From positions 1-41,671 of the forward strand of contig CAYGBY010000008.1 in assembly GCA_964348115.1 (NCBI GenBank): a stretch of DNA of 41,671 bases, given 5' to 3'. Under the pieces are notes generated by a model. It searched no databases. It worked only from the letters and a program-made list of their open reading frames with translations, and had not been told where the DNA came from. Positions 24,677 to 32,556 of the stretch are shown here, in pieces. The translations under genes and the position numbers were made by a program. Origin of the DNA: Azophilus sp964348115. Its GTDB lineage: Bacteria; Pseudomonadota; Gammaproteobacteria; Pseudomonadales; Azotimanducaceae. Position 1 is the first letter of the stretch. Each line of letters opens with the position of its first letter.

Positions 24677-25213
24677 TTGGCGGTGCGGCGCCTGCGCAGC
24701 GGCGGTGTTGTGGCCTTGGCCACGGAGGGTGTTTGGGGCCTGGCCTGCGATCCTTTTTGCCTGACGGCGGTGGCGCGCATTCTCGACCTGAAGGGACGCT
24801 CCCCCGGCAAGGGCCTGATCCTGATGGGCGCGCGGCAGGCCTGCTTCGCCCCGGAACTGGACGCGCTTGCCAGCGGGCAACGGCAAGCCGTGGCGGCCAC
24901 TTGGCCTGGCGCCGTGACTTGGATTTTGCCATCGCAGCGCTTTCCGGCTTGGATCACGGGCATTGGCCGCCCCGGCGCCCCAACCGTGGCCGTGCGGGTT
25001 CCTGGCCACGTACAGGCGCGGGCGCTGTGCGCTGGCTTTGGCGGGCCATTGGTGTCCACTTCCGCAAACCCCTCCGGCCGTGCGCCCACGGACAGCGCAA
25101 TGCAGGTGCGCCGCTGGTTTCAGGGCGCCATAGACTACCTGCTGCCCGGCCGCACGGCGGGCCGCAAAGGGCCCAGCGAGCTGCGTACGCTGTCCGGCAA
25201 GGTGTTGCGTTGA
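24677..25213 (+). CDS. tsaC: TsaC (YrdC family), threonylcarbamoyl-AMP synthase
   Basis: Makes threonylcarbamoyl-adenylate for the t6A37 modification of ANN-decoding tRNAs. The family pattern is clear: VALATEGVWGLACDP, LDLKGRSPGKGLILMG, WPGAVTWILP, VAVRVPGH and PLVSTSANPSGRAP. The start is uncertain because MITE copy 5 lies 20 bp upstream. TTG 24677 (MAVRRLRSGGVVALATEG) gives 178 residues; GTG 24683 is an alternative. The frame is open right through the element to a start inside purE, but that extension is element-derived and not TsaC-like. Its TGA overlaps the aroE ATG (TGATG), implying coupled translation. Confidence 0.93.
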   Translation: MAVRRLRSGGVVALATEGVWGLACDPFCLTAVARILDLKGRSPGKGLILMGARQACFAPELDALASGQRQAVAATWPGAVTWILPSQRFPAWITGIGRPGAPTVAVRVPGHVQARALCAGFGGPLVSTSANPSGRAPTDSAMQVRRWFQGAIDYLLPGRTAGRKGPSELRTLSGKVLR

Positions 25214-26022
25214 TGGATCGCTATGCCGTCATTGGCCAGCCTATCGATCATTCGCTGTCGCCGGACATCCACCGGGCTTTCGCCGCACAGACCGGTGAAC
25301 GCCTGTGCTATGGCAGGCTGTCAGCCGCCGCGGACGGCTTCGCAGCCGCCGCTCAGGCGTTCTTCCAAGCCGGCGGCTGCGGCCTGAACGTCACTTCGCC
25401 TTTCAAGGGCGACGCCTATCACTGGGTGAACCGGGCTGACGCCAAGGCGTCCTCCTGCGCAGCGGTGAACACCATAAGCCTGAACGCAGGTGAAACCGTG
25501 GGCTACAACACGGACGGGTTTGGCCTGCTGCAGGATCTGCGGGTGCAGCGTGTGCCGGTGGCCGGCCAGCGGCTGCTGATTATCGGCGCTGGCGGCGCCG
25601 TGCGCGGCATCCTAGGCGCCCTGCTGGATGCCGGCGCGGCTGCAGTCCACATCGCCAACCGCACCGCGGCCAAGGCTGAGGCCCTGGCGGCGGATCGGCC
25701 TGGTTGGGTGAAGGCATCGGCGCTTGAAGACATTCAGGGCGGCTACGACCTCATCATCAACGGCGCTTCCGCCGGCTTCGCCAGCCAGGTTGTGCGCATC
25801 GACCCTAGGTTGGCGCGGGACGCCGCCTGTTACGATCTGCTGTACAGCCGTGATGGCCAGACGCCGTTTTGCCGTTGGGCGGCCAAGGCTGGCGCGGCTT
25901 GGGTGTCCGATGGCTTAGGCATGTTGGTGGAGCAAGCGGCTGCCTCCTTCGCCATTTGGCGCGGCCGGCGGCCGCAAACCCGGGCCGTGCTGCGGGGGCT
26001 GCGCATGGGCTGGACAAACTGA
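25213..26022 (+). CDS. aroE: Shikimate dehydrogenase
   Basis: NADPH-dependent reduction of 3-dehydroshikimate to shikimate in aromatic amino acid synthesis. The 269-residue product begins MDRYAVIGQPIDHSLSPDIH, has the catalytic region NVTSPFKGDAY, the NTDGFGLLQDL motif, the NADP loop IIGAGGAVRGILGALL and the C-terminal DGLGMLVEQAAASFAIW. ATG 25213 overlaps the tsaC stop. The tsaC-aroE neighbourhood is familiar from other gammaproteobacteria. The end lies 27 bp from the next gene, so read-through into the haem-synthesis genes is possible. Confidence 0.96.
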   Translation: MDRYAVIGQPIDHSLSPDIHRAFAAQTGERLCYGRLSAAADGFAAAAQAFFQAGGCGLNVTSPFKGDAYHWVNRADAKASSCAAVNTISLNAGETVGYNTDGFGLLQDLRVQRVPVAGQRLLIIGAGGAVRGILGALLDAGAAAVHIANRTAAKAEALAADRPGWVKASALEDIQGGYDLIINGASAGFASQVVRIDPRLARDAACYDLLYSRDGQTPFCRWAAKAGAAWVSDGLGMLVEQAAASFAIWRGRRPQTRAVLRGLRMGWTN

Positions 26023-26049
26023 TCGACCCGGAAAACCAGGGTGGGACGC

Positions 26050-26598
26050 ATGGCCGAAAAGGAAATTGTGCTGAAAAACCGACGCCAGGTGGTTATCATG
26101 GCGATCATCCTGCCCCTGCTCGCTTTTTTTGCAACCTACAGCCTGATCTACTTAGCTGGGCGGGACAGCCTGCTTGAGACCACCAATCAGGGCGAATTCG
26201 TGGATCCTCCTTTGATGGCGCGGGATCTCGGCTTGGTTGACGCCACTGGCGCCGCAGTGGACGGCAGTGATCGCTGGTGGGTCTGGGTGGTGGCGCGGGA
26301 ATGCGCTGCGGCCTGCCGGGCGGCGTTGGACGCCTTGGCCGGGCTGCCGGATCAGATGCCGCAGCCGGCCCCGCCGGTGCAGTTGGCGTTGGTTATGAAT
26401 GGTCCGGGTTCCTGGGCGGCGGGCGGACGCTCCGTGGCGTTTGCGCGGCTGCGCGCTACGGACGGGCAAAAGCTGGCGGATGGCGTGTATGTTGTGGACC
26501 CGCCGGGCAATGTGATCCTGCGCTACGGCTTGGACGCCGGCGCGCGGCCCCTAATCGAGGACTTGACAAAAATGCTGCGGACAACCGGCAGTGGATGA
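26050..26598 (+). CDS. Small single-pass membrane protein of the cytochrome oxidase assembly cluster, unknown function
   Basis: About 182 residues with one N-terminal transmembrane helix (VVIMAIILPLLAFFATYSLIYLA) and a ~150-residue domain that would face the periplasm. The outer part contains WWVWVVARECAAACRAALDAL and a segment (VYVVDPPGNVILRYGL) reminiscent of the thioredoxin-like SCO fold, with a CxxxC pair at ECAAAC. Proteins like this are commonly found just before ctaA in gammaproteobacterial cytochrome oxidase clusters; role in copper or haem delivery is only a guess. ATG 26050 is preferred to GTG 26041. It overlaps the ctaA reading frame start by 8 bp. Confidence 0.8.
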   Translation: MAEKEIVLKNRRQVVIMAIILPLLAFFATYSLIYLAGRDSLLETTNQGEFVDPPLMARDLGLVDATGAAVDGSDRWWVWVVARECAAACRAALDALAGLPDQMPQPAPPVQLALVMNGPGSWAAGGRSVAFARLRATDGQKLADGVYVVDPPGNVILRYGLDAGARPLIEDLTKMLRTTGSG

Positions 26599-27637
26599 AC
26601 CGGTTTCAGTGAGAAACATGCGCCGCTTGGCCTTGGCCAGCGTCGCCTTGGCATTATTGGTGGTGGTGCTGGGCGCCTATACGCGCTTGGCCGATGCCGG
26701 CTTGGGTTGTCCGGATTGGCCCGGCTGCTATGGCCAGCTCGGCGCCCCGCAGACGCCGGAAGCGCTGCAGGCCGCCAACGCCCTGTACCCGGATGCGCCG
26801 GTGGAGGTGGAAAAAGCCTGGATCGAGATGGTGCATCGCTACTTTGCCACCCTCTTGGGCGTCTGCATCCTGGTCATGGCCATCCTCGCGTTGCGGGCGA
26901 AAGGGGCGGCGCCACGTGCCCTGCCGCTGTGTCTGCTGGCCTTGGTGGCGCTGCAGGGCGCCTTCGGCGCTTGGACGGTCACTCTCAAGCTATGGCCGCA
27001 GATGGTCACCGCCCACTTGCTTGGCGGCTTCGCCACCTTGGCCCTGCTGTGGCTGTTGGCCTTGCGCTTGGGCGCTGGCCGGCGAATTCTGCGCTCCGCG
27101 GAAGCGTCGCGGCCCTTGGCAGCCGCTAGCGCCAGCCCGCCGCCCCGGTGGCGGCGACTGGACCGGCTGGCCGCCTTGGCCTTGGCCGTCGTGATCCTGC
27201 AAGTCGCATTAGGAGGCTGGGTTACTTCCAACTATGCGGCCCTTGCCTGCCCAGACTTCCCCACCTGCCACGGGGCCTGGGCGCCCCCCATGGACTTTCG
27301 GCAAGGCTTCGATGTCCTGCAGGCCGTTGGCCCCAACTACCTGGGTGGCAAACTGGACAGCGACGCTCGGGTGGCCATTCAATTCACGCACCGCCTAGGC
27401 GCGGTGGCGGTGCTGGTGGTGGTGGGGCTGCTGTGTTGGCGCCTGTTGGCGGCCAAGCATTTCCTGGGCCCTTGGGTGGCCGCGCTTCTGGCCGCACAGC
27501 TTGGGCTGGGCATTCTCAATGTGCTGCTGGCTTTGCCCCTGTGGGTGGCCACGGCGCACAATGCCGGCGGAGCGGCGCTGTTGCTTTCCTTGGTCACGGT
27601 CAGGCATTGTGGCGTGCAGGAACCCGCCCGTGAATGA
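26591..27637 (+). CDS. ctaA: Haem A synthase (CtaA/COX15)
   Basis: Integral membrane oxidase converting haem O to haem A for aa3-type cytochrome oxidase. Eight or so membrane helices are arranged in two homologous halves. Each half has a cysteine pair loop, GCPDWPGCYG and ACPDFPTCHG, and two haem-ligand histidines: VHRYFA, TAHLLGG in the first, THRLGA and TAHNAGG in the second. The earliest start is GTG 26591, overlapping the previous stop; GTG 26609 and ATG 26618 are alternatives and the helices begin just after. Its stop overlaps the ctaB start. No coxBAC subunit genes are found in this window, so the target oxidase lies elsewhere. Confidence 0.94.
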   Translation: MDEPVSVRNMRRLALASVALALLVVVLGAYTRLADAGLGCPDWPGCYGQLGAPQTPEALQAANALYPDAPVEVEKAWIEMVHRYFATLLGVCILVMAILALRAKGAAPRALPLCLLALVALQGAFGAWTVTLKLWPQMVTAHLLGGFATLALLWLLALRLGAGRRILRSAEASRPLAAASASPPPRWRRLDRLAALALAVVILQVALGGWVTSNYAALACPDFPTCHGAWAPPMDFRQGFDVLQAVGPNYLGGKLDSDARVAIQFTHRLGAVAVLVVVGLLCWRLLAAKHFLGPWVAALLAAQLGLGILNVLLALPLWVATAHNAGGAALLLSLVTVRHCGVQEPARE

Positions 27638-28523
27638 ATTGACGCAAATCGCCCGCGCCAGTTGGCGGGACTACTTGGAGATGTGCAAGCCTCGGGTGGT
27701 GGCGCTGATGCTGGCGTGCGCCGTGGTGGGCATGTTTCTGGCGACGCCCGGCATGGTGCCTGTGGATGTGCTGCTGCTGGGCACCCTAGGCATTGGCTTG
27801 GTGGCGGCGTCCGCAGCGGTGGTCAACCATATCGCGGATGCGGAGATCGACATGCGCATGGCGCGCACCGCCACACGGCCTGTGGCGTCGGGGCGGGTCG
27901 GCGTGCTGCCTGGGCTGGCTTTCTCCGCACTGTTGGGGGTGGCTGGCATGGCGGTGCTGCTGTGGGGCGTCAATGCGCTCACCGCTTGGCTTAACTTGGC
28001 CTCCTGGGTGGGCTACGGCCTCATCTACACCCTGTTTCTGAAACGGGCGACGCCGCAGAACATCGTCATCGGCGGCCTGTTCGGCGCGGCGCCGCCGCTG
28101 TTCGGCTGGGCGGCGGTCACCGGCACAGTGGAGCCAGGCGCCCTGATCTTGGTGCTGATCATTTTCGCCTGGACGCCCCCGCACTTCTGGGCATTGGCGC
28201 TGGATCGCAAAGCGGAGTACGAGGCGGCGAACATTCCCATGTTGCCGGTCACCCACGGCGATGCCCACACTAGGCGGCACATCTTCATCTACACCATCGC
28301 CTTGATCGTCGCCACGCTGCTGCCCGTGGCCATCGGCATGAGCGGCTGGCTCTACTTGGCCGCGGCCTTGGCCTTGGGCGCCGTGTTCCTGTACTGGTCC
28401 GTGCTGCTGCTGCTCAATAGGGACGCCAAGGCGCCCATGGCCACCTTCCGCTTCTCCATCGTCTATCTAGGCGCTCTCTTTGCGGCGCTCCTGGTCGACC
28501 ACTATTGGCTGGCGCCGGTTTAA
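27630..28523 (+). CDS. ctaB: Protohaem IX farnesyltransferase (haem O synthase, CtaB/COX10)
   Basis: UbiA-superfamily prenyltransferase that adds farnesyl to haem B. The polyprenyl-diphosphate sites are visible: NHIADAEIDMRMARTATRP and the second loop DRKAEYEAANIPMLPV. Nine-helix hydrophobicity and the PRVVALMLACAVVGMFLA start are typical. GTG 27630 gives 297 residues and overlaps ctaA by 8 bp; the open frame extends upstream inside ctaA but without similarity. It supplies the substrate for CtaA, so the two form a two-step pathway encoded in order. sco starts 14 bp later. Confidence 0.96.
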   Translation: MNELTQIARASWRDYLEMCKPRVVALMLACAVVGMFLATPGMVPVDVLLLGTLGIGLVAASAAVVNHIADAEIDMRMARTATRPVASGRVGVLPGLAFSALLGVAGMAVLLWGVNALTAWLNLASWVGYGLIYTLFLKRATPQNIVIGGLFGAAPPLFGWAAVTGTVEPGALILVLIIFAWTPPHFWALALDRKAEYEAANIPMLPVTHGDAHTRRHIFIYTIALIVATLLPVAIGMSGWLYLAAALALGAVFLYWSVLLLLNRDAKAPMATFRFSIVYLGALFAALLVDHYWLAPV

Positions 28524-28537
28524 TCCTAAGCCCCGCC

Positions 28538-29158
28538 ATGATCAGCCGCCCAACCCGTTCGCTTCCTTGGCCGGGGCTCCTGTTGGCCATCCTGTTGTGC
28601 GCCCTCTTTGCCTGCAGTCAGCAGTCCGCTCATGATCGGCTGCGCGCAAAAGGCGTGTACTTGCTGCCGGAACCTGCCGAGGTGGGGGCTTTCCGACTGC
28701 AGACTCAAACAGGCGCCGCCTTTGACGCCGCGGACTTGGCGGACAACTGGTCCTATCTCTTCTTCGGCTTCACGCACTGTCCCCATCTATGCCCCACCAC
28801 CTTGGCGGTTCTCGCGGAGGCGGAGCCGCTAATCAGGGCTTTGCCGGATGGAGAAAGATTCCGCGCCCTGTTCATCAGCGTGGACCCAGCCCGTGATGAC
28901 GCCGAAGCCATCGCCAAGTACCTGACCCGCTTCTCAGGCAGCTTCCTGGGTTTGCGCGGCGACCCATCGGAGACGTTGAAGATCGCCCGCAACGTGGATG
29001 TGGTCTTCGCCACCCTGCCGGATGGACAGGGCGGATTGACCGTCGAGCACTCCGGCCACATTGTGCTGATTGACCCCCAAGGCCGCTACCGAGGTTTCAT
29101 CAAGGCGCCGCACAAGATCGATGCCTTGGTCTCCGCGTACCGTCAGTTAACGGGTTGA
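28538..29158 (+). CDS. SCO1/SenC-family copper chaperone lipoprotein
   Basis: Membrane-anchored thioredoxin-fold protein that helps metallate the CuA centre of cytochrome oxidase. The N-terminus is a lipoprotein signal with lipobox LFAC (cysteine about residue 26). The copper site is FTHCPHLCP (CxxxC) and the distal histidine lies in VEHSGHIVLID. FISVDPARDD is a standard family block. ATG 28538 gives 206 residues. The TGA overlaps the ATG of the following dioxygenase gene (TGATG). It closes the haem/copper assembly set begun by ctaA and ctaB. Confidence 0.94.
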   Translation: MISRPTRSLPWPGLLLAILLCALFACSQQSAHDRLRAKGVYLLPEPAEVGAFRLQTQTGAAFDAADLADNWSYLFFGFTHCPHLCPTTLAVLAEAEPLIRALPDGERFRALFISVDPARDDAEAIAKYLTRFSGSFLGLRGDPSETLKIARNVDVVFATLPDGQGGLTVEHSGHIVLIDPQGRYRGFIKAPHKIDALVSAYRQLTG

Positions 29159-30042
29159 TGCGCTCGCAAGGCGTTCAAACCACAGGCTCAGCGACGAGTG
29201 GGGTGCTTGTGACGGACGCTGTGAATGCGCATCTTTTCCCCGAACCTAGTGCCGCATCCCCTCGCCAAGCTCTGCAAGCGGAAGCGCGCCCCGCTTCATC
29301 TTTCGCGCACGAAGGGTTTTTCGTGATCAGAGGCATTGTGGATGCGGAACTGGTGCGGGATGTGCGCCAGTCCGTCCTAGCGGCCCTCGATCCCCTGATG
29401 GGGCCGGTGGAGTACGAGGCGGACGTCGGCTACCCCGGCGCTCCGCCGACCGCGGGTTCACAGGGCGGCCGCACGCCGCGGCGTCTGCTGCACGCTCTTT
29501 CGCGCTTTCCCCGGCTGGCGCAGTGGGCGCAGAGCGCGGCCTTGGGGGAGGCGCTTAAAGGTTGCCTGAAGGGTCCCCTGCTGCTTTCCCAGTGCCACCA
29601 CAACTGCGTGATGACCAAGCATCCTGGCTACAGCAGCGCCACTCTATGGCATCAGGACATCCGCTATTGGTCTTTCGCGAGGCCGGAACTGGTATCCATA
29701 TGGCTGGCGTTGGGGGAGGAGAACGCCCGCAACGGGGCGCTGCGCATCATCCCCGGCAGCCATCGCCTCGCCCTCGACCAGGGACGTTTTGATCGCAATC
29801 TGTTTCTGCGCACGGACCAAGGGCAAAACAAAGCGCTGATTCGGGGCGCTCGGGAAGTCGCGCTGGCGCCTGGAGATGTGCTGTTTTTCCATTGTCGGGC
29901 GCTGCATGCGGCTGGCGTCAACCGCACCGATGAGGTGAAGCTGTCCTGTGTGTTCACCTGCCACTCCGCCGACAATCGCCCCCTCCCCGGCACTAGGTCG
30001 GACCGCTATCCCGCCCTGCCCATGGGCCGCACGATGCCCTAG
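29158..30042 (+). CDS. Phytanoyl-CoA dioxygenase (PhyH) family protein
   Basis: Fe(II)/2-oxoglutarate oxygenase; substrate unknown. The metal-binding triad is present: HQD in LWHQDIRYW and the distal histidine in FHCRALHAAGVNRT, with the 2-oxoglutarate arginine probably in that same last segment. Other family features are HEGFFVIRGIVDAELVRDVRQ, GALRIIPGSHR and LAPGDVLFF. ATG 29158 overlaps the sco stop, so it is translationally coupled to oxidase assembly genes, an unusual partner. The N-terminal ~45 residues before FAHEGFF are not family-like. It is not the missing part of the fragment at 13164, since it is complete on its own. Confidence 0.9.
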   Translation: MRSQGVQTTGSATSGVLVTDAVNAHLFPEPSAASPRQALQAEARPASSFAHEGFFVIRGIVDAELVRDVRQSVLAALDPLMGPVEYEADVGYPGAPPTAGSQGGRTPRRLLHALSRFPRLAQWAQSAALGEALKGCLKGPLLLSQCHHNCVMTKHPGYSSATLWHQDIRYWSFARPELVSIWLALGEENARNGALRIIPGSHRLALDQGRFDRNLFLRTDQGQNKALIRGAREVALAPGDVLFFHCRALHAAGVNRTDEVKLSCVFTCHSADNRPLPGTRSDRYPALPMGRTMP

Positions 30043-30072
30043 GGGTTGCGATGATCGCGCTGGATTTCGTTC

Positions 30073-32442
30073 TTGGGCGTGCGCTTGCAGGCAGACATGG
30101 CCGGACCCGGGGTGGCGGGGGCGCTTGCGCGCCCAAGTGCGAGAGGCAAGCGCAGGCTCGACCGGCGTGGTTGGCGCAGCGTGCGGGCTAGAGGTGGGAG
30201 AGTCGCCCTTGGCGCGCCAAGGGGCAAGCTGCTGAGCGGACGATCCATTGCCGTGCAGGCGTTGCGGTGGTGCATCGCCGCTGGCGTTGTGCTGGTGTTG
30301 CTCACGCCATTTGTGGTCACCCCCGACACGCTGTTCCCGTTCGTGGTCGGCAAGGCGTTGTGGTCGCGGTCCATCATCGAAATCGTCTTTGCGCTCTGGG
30401 CGGTGCTGGCGCTGGTGAAACCCTCGTACCGACCTCCTCGATCATGGCTGCTGATTGCGCTAGCGGCCGGCTTGGGCGTTTCCCTGCTTGCGGCCCTCTT
30501 TGGCGTTAGTTTGCAGCGCAGCCTGTGGTCCTCCTATGAGCGCATGCAGGGCGTGGTGGATTTGGCGCATTGGTTTGCGTTGGCCGTGGTTCTGGGTTCG
30601 ATGTTTCGCACCCTCTCGGAGTGGCGGGCGCTGCTGACCGTCAATCTTTGCGCCAGCCTGACGATAGCTTCTTTGGTCACTGCCCGGCATTTTGGGTTGG
30701 ACGTACCCTTCTATGGCGCTTTGCCGGAGCCGAACCTGCCACGCATGAGCGGCCCGTTTGGCAATCCGCTTTACCTTAGTCATTACCTATTGGTAAGCCT
30801 TTTTGTGGCGCTGGGATTTTTGGCGCAGTCATGCCTGCCTGCGATTGCCAAGCCGCCAGCGTCCAATCGGCGCCGCAAGTGGGGCGGCGGGCGTCATGGC
30901 GGGCGCCAGAGCTGGCTCATCAGGCTGTTCTGGACCGCGGTGGCCGCACTCCACCTTTGGGGGTTCCACTTGGCCGGATCGGCAGGAGGGGCCCTGGGTC
31001 TGCTGGCGGGGGCTGGCTTTCTCGCCCTCGCTTGGGCGATTGTCGTGCGCGGGCGGCGCACCCAGGCGGCAGTGGGGGTCACGCTTGGCGCCGCGATCGT
31101 GTTGCTCGGCATCCTGTTTTTCAGCCCCGCGCGAGATCCCGCGTCCTCGTCCTGGCTCGAGGTTTCGGCAACAAGGCTGATCGACGGAATCAATCTGCAG
31201 AACCCCACTGTTCGAAGCCGTTTGGCCGCTTGGCAAACGGGCCTGCAGGGGGTCTTGGATCGTCCGCTGTTGGGGTGGGGGCCCAGCAACTTTGGGACTG
31301 TCTTCGGGCGCCATGCGGCCGGGCATGCCGCGGCGATCCAGCCCCACGACCAAGCGCACAGCCAGATTGTTGAGATCGCCGTGACGACCGGCGCTGCAGG
31401 TTTGGCGGCTTATCTGGCCCTGTGGGCGCTGACATTCGCCGTGGTTCTGCGCGCCGCCCGAAGAATGCAAGGAAGGGATCGCGCGTTGGCTTTGTTCGCC
31501 GGGGCGGCCTTGACCGCTGGGTTGGTGTGCAGCCAGTTCCTGTTCAACACGGCAGGCAGCGCTCTGCAAGCCACCTTGCTGCTGGGTTTCGCAATATCCT
31601 TGGAGGCGGTGGCGTTTTCCAACGCCCAGCGTCCCCGGCTGCCGGCTCGTTGGGCGGCGGCTTGGACGGCGCTGCTTCGCCGCCGGGCAGCGTGCGCGGC
31701 GCTCGCCCTTGGGGCTGTTGGGGCATCGGCGCTCGGCTTGGCTGCGCATCAGGCAATTTACGCCGCTGCGCACATCCGCCATGTTCTCGCGCAGCCCGCA
31801 CCTTCGCCCATCTTGGAGGAAGGCATCGAAGGCTTCAAACCCTTGGCGAACACCTACCGAGAATACCTGTTCCGGGAGCTTTCGCATCGCTGGCGCGGCC
31901 TGCGCGATGCGGACCCGGCGTGGGCCCGATACCTGCTGGAATGGGCGGAGCGGGAAGCGAAGGAGTTTGTTCGCAGGGAGCCGCAAAACTGGCGCATCCA
32001 GCGGAGTTTGGCGCGGTTGTACCAAGCTGTGGCCGAGACGGACCCTGAATATCAGGCGTCAGCACGGCGTTACCTAAAGCAGGCGCTGGTCCTCGCCCCA
32101 AACCGGGCGGTGTTTCCCGAGGCCCTGCTTGCCCCGGATTCGCTGGAGGTTCGTCCACTCCCGGACGGGCGCCGCGAATTGCGCTGGCGCCCGGCGAGAC
32201 GCGCGGCCTATCATGTCTTGGTGGGGTCGGCCGGCGACGGCGGTTGGCGCGTCCTTCAGTACGTCTACGATCCCGTGCGCTCCTCGTTCGTTGTTCCTGC
32301 AGCAAGGGGGCCAGGCGTCTATCGCTTCGCCATCCGGGCGTGCGGGTACCCTCTGGATGGGCAAATAGCGGAATGCAGCGTCCGGGTCGAATGGCCGCCG
32401 TTCACCGTGCCGGCTGCAAAAACCGGCGCCCCACCAAGCTAA
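30073..32442 (+). CDS. O-antigen ligase-like (Wzy_C) membrane protein with TPR-like and Fn3-like C-terminus
   Basis: Large polytopic protein (up to 789 residues). About ten membrane helices span residues 60-570. The Wzy_C/WaaL-type signature is RSRLAAWQTGLQGVLDRPLL followed by GWGPSNF and the periplasmic histidine in HDQAHSQIVEIAVTTGAAGL. After the last helix (~575) a soluble region contains repeated helices (ARYLLEWAEREAKEFVRREP, LARLYQAVAETDPEYQASAR) resembling TPRs, then a ~90-residue beta-rich segment (DGRRELRWRPARRAAYHVLV to GPGVYRFAIRA) resembling a fibronectin-III domain. Likely role: joining or polymerising a surface glycan, or glycosylating an exported protein. Start is uncertain: TTG 30073 or ATG 30097; residues before ~55 are arginine-rich and unconserved in look. 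Confidence 0.8.
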   Translation: MGVRLQADMAGPGVAGALARPSARGKRRLDRRGWRSVRARGGRVALGAPRGKLLSGRSIAVQALRWCIAAGVVLVLLTPFVVTPDTLFPFVVGKALWSRSIIEIVFALWAVLALVKPSYRPPRSWLLIALAAGLGVSLLAALFGVSLQRSLWSSYERMQGVVDLAHWFALAVVLGSMFRTLSEWRALLTVNLCASLTIASLVTARHFGLDVPFYGALPEPNLPRMSGPFGNPLYLSHYLLVSLFVALGFLAQSCLPAIAKPPASNRRRKWGGGRHGGRQSWLIRLFWTAVAALHLWGFHLAGSAGGALGLLAGAGFLALAWAIVVRGRRTQAAVGVTLGAAIVLLGILFFSPARDPASSSWLEVSATRLIDGINLQNPTVRSRLAAWQTGLQGVLDRPLLGWGPSNFGTVFGRHAAGHAAAIQPHDQAHSQIVEIAVTTGAAGLAAYLALWALTFAVVLRAARRMQGRDRALALFAGAALTAGLVCSQFLFNTAGSALQATLLLGFAISLEAVAFSNAQRPRLPARWAAAWTALLRRRAACAALALGAVGASALGLAAHQAIYAAAHIRHVLAQPAPSPILEEGIEGFKPLANTYREYLFRELSHRWRGLRDADPAWARYLLEWAEREAKEFVRREPQNWRIQRSLARLYQAVAETDPEYQASARRYLKQALVLAPNRAVFPEALLAPDSLEVRPLPDGRRELRWRPARRAAYHVLVGSAGDGGWRVLQYVYDPVRSSFVVPAARGPGVYRFAIRACGYPLDGQIAECSVRVEWPPFTVPAAKTGAPPS

Positions 32443-32448
32443 CTCGAC

Positions 32449-32550
32449 TTCCGCAACTCGGATGGCGTGAAGCTGGCTGTAGTGGCGACCTATGGCTTCC
32501 GACAACCAAGAATCAATGACTTGGGCTTGGATTGGCGCTGAGTTGCGGAA
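32449..32550. terminator. Long-loop inverted repeat between convergent genes, possible bidirectional terminator
   Basis: TTCCGCAACTC (32449-32459) pairs perfectly with GAGTTGCGGAA (32540-32550) across an ~80-nt loop. It lies in the 114-bp gap between the convergent ligase-like and glycosyltransferase genes. There is no clear U-run, so intrinsic termination is unproven; it might be a remnant repeat. Confidence 0.3.
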
Positions 32551-32556
32551 CTCGGG

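Noticed and set aside
29158..30042. The PhyH gene as the displaced C-terminal half of the fragment at 13164
   Set aside because: It has its own N-terminal PhyH region and full catalytic set, so it is a separate complete gene.
30051..30188. A 45-codon ORF starting ATG just before the ligase-like gene
   Set aside because: It overlaps the larger frame, has low-complexity glycine and arginine content and shows no features of a real peptide.
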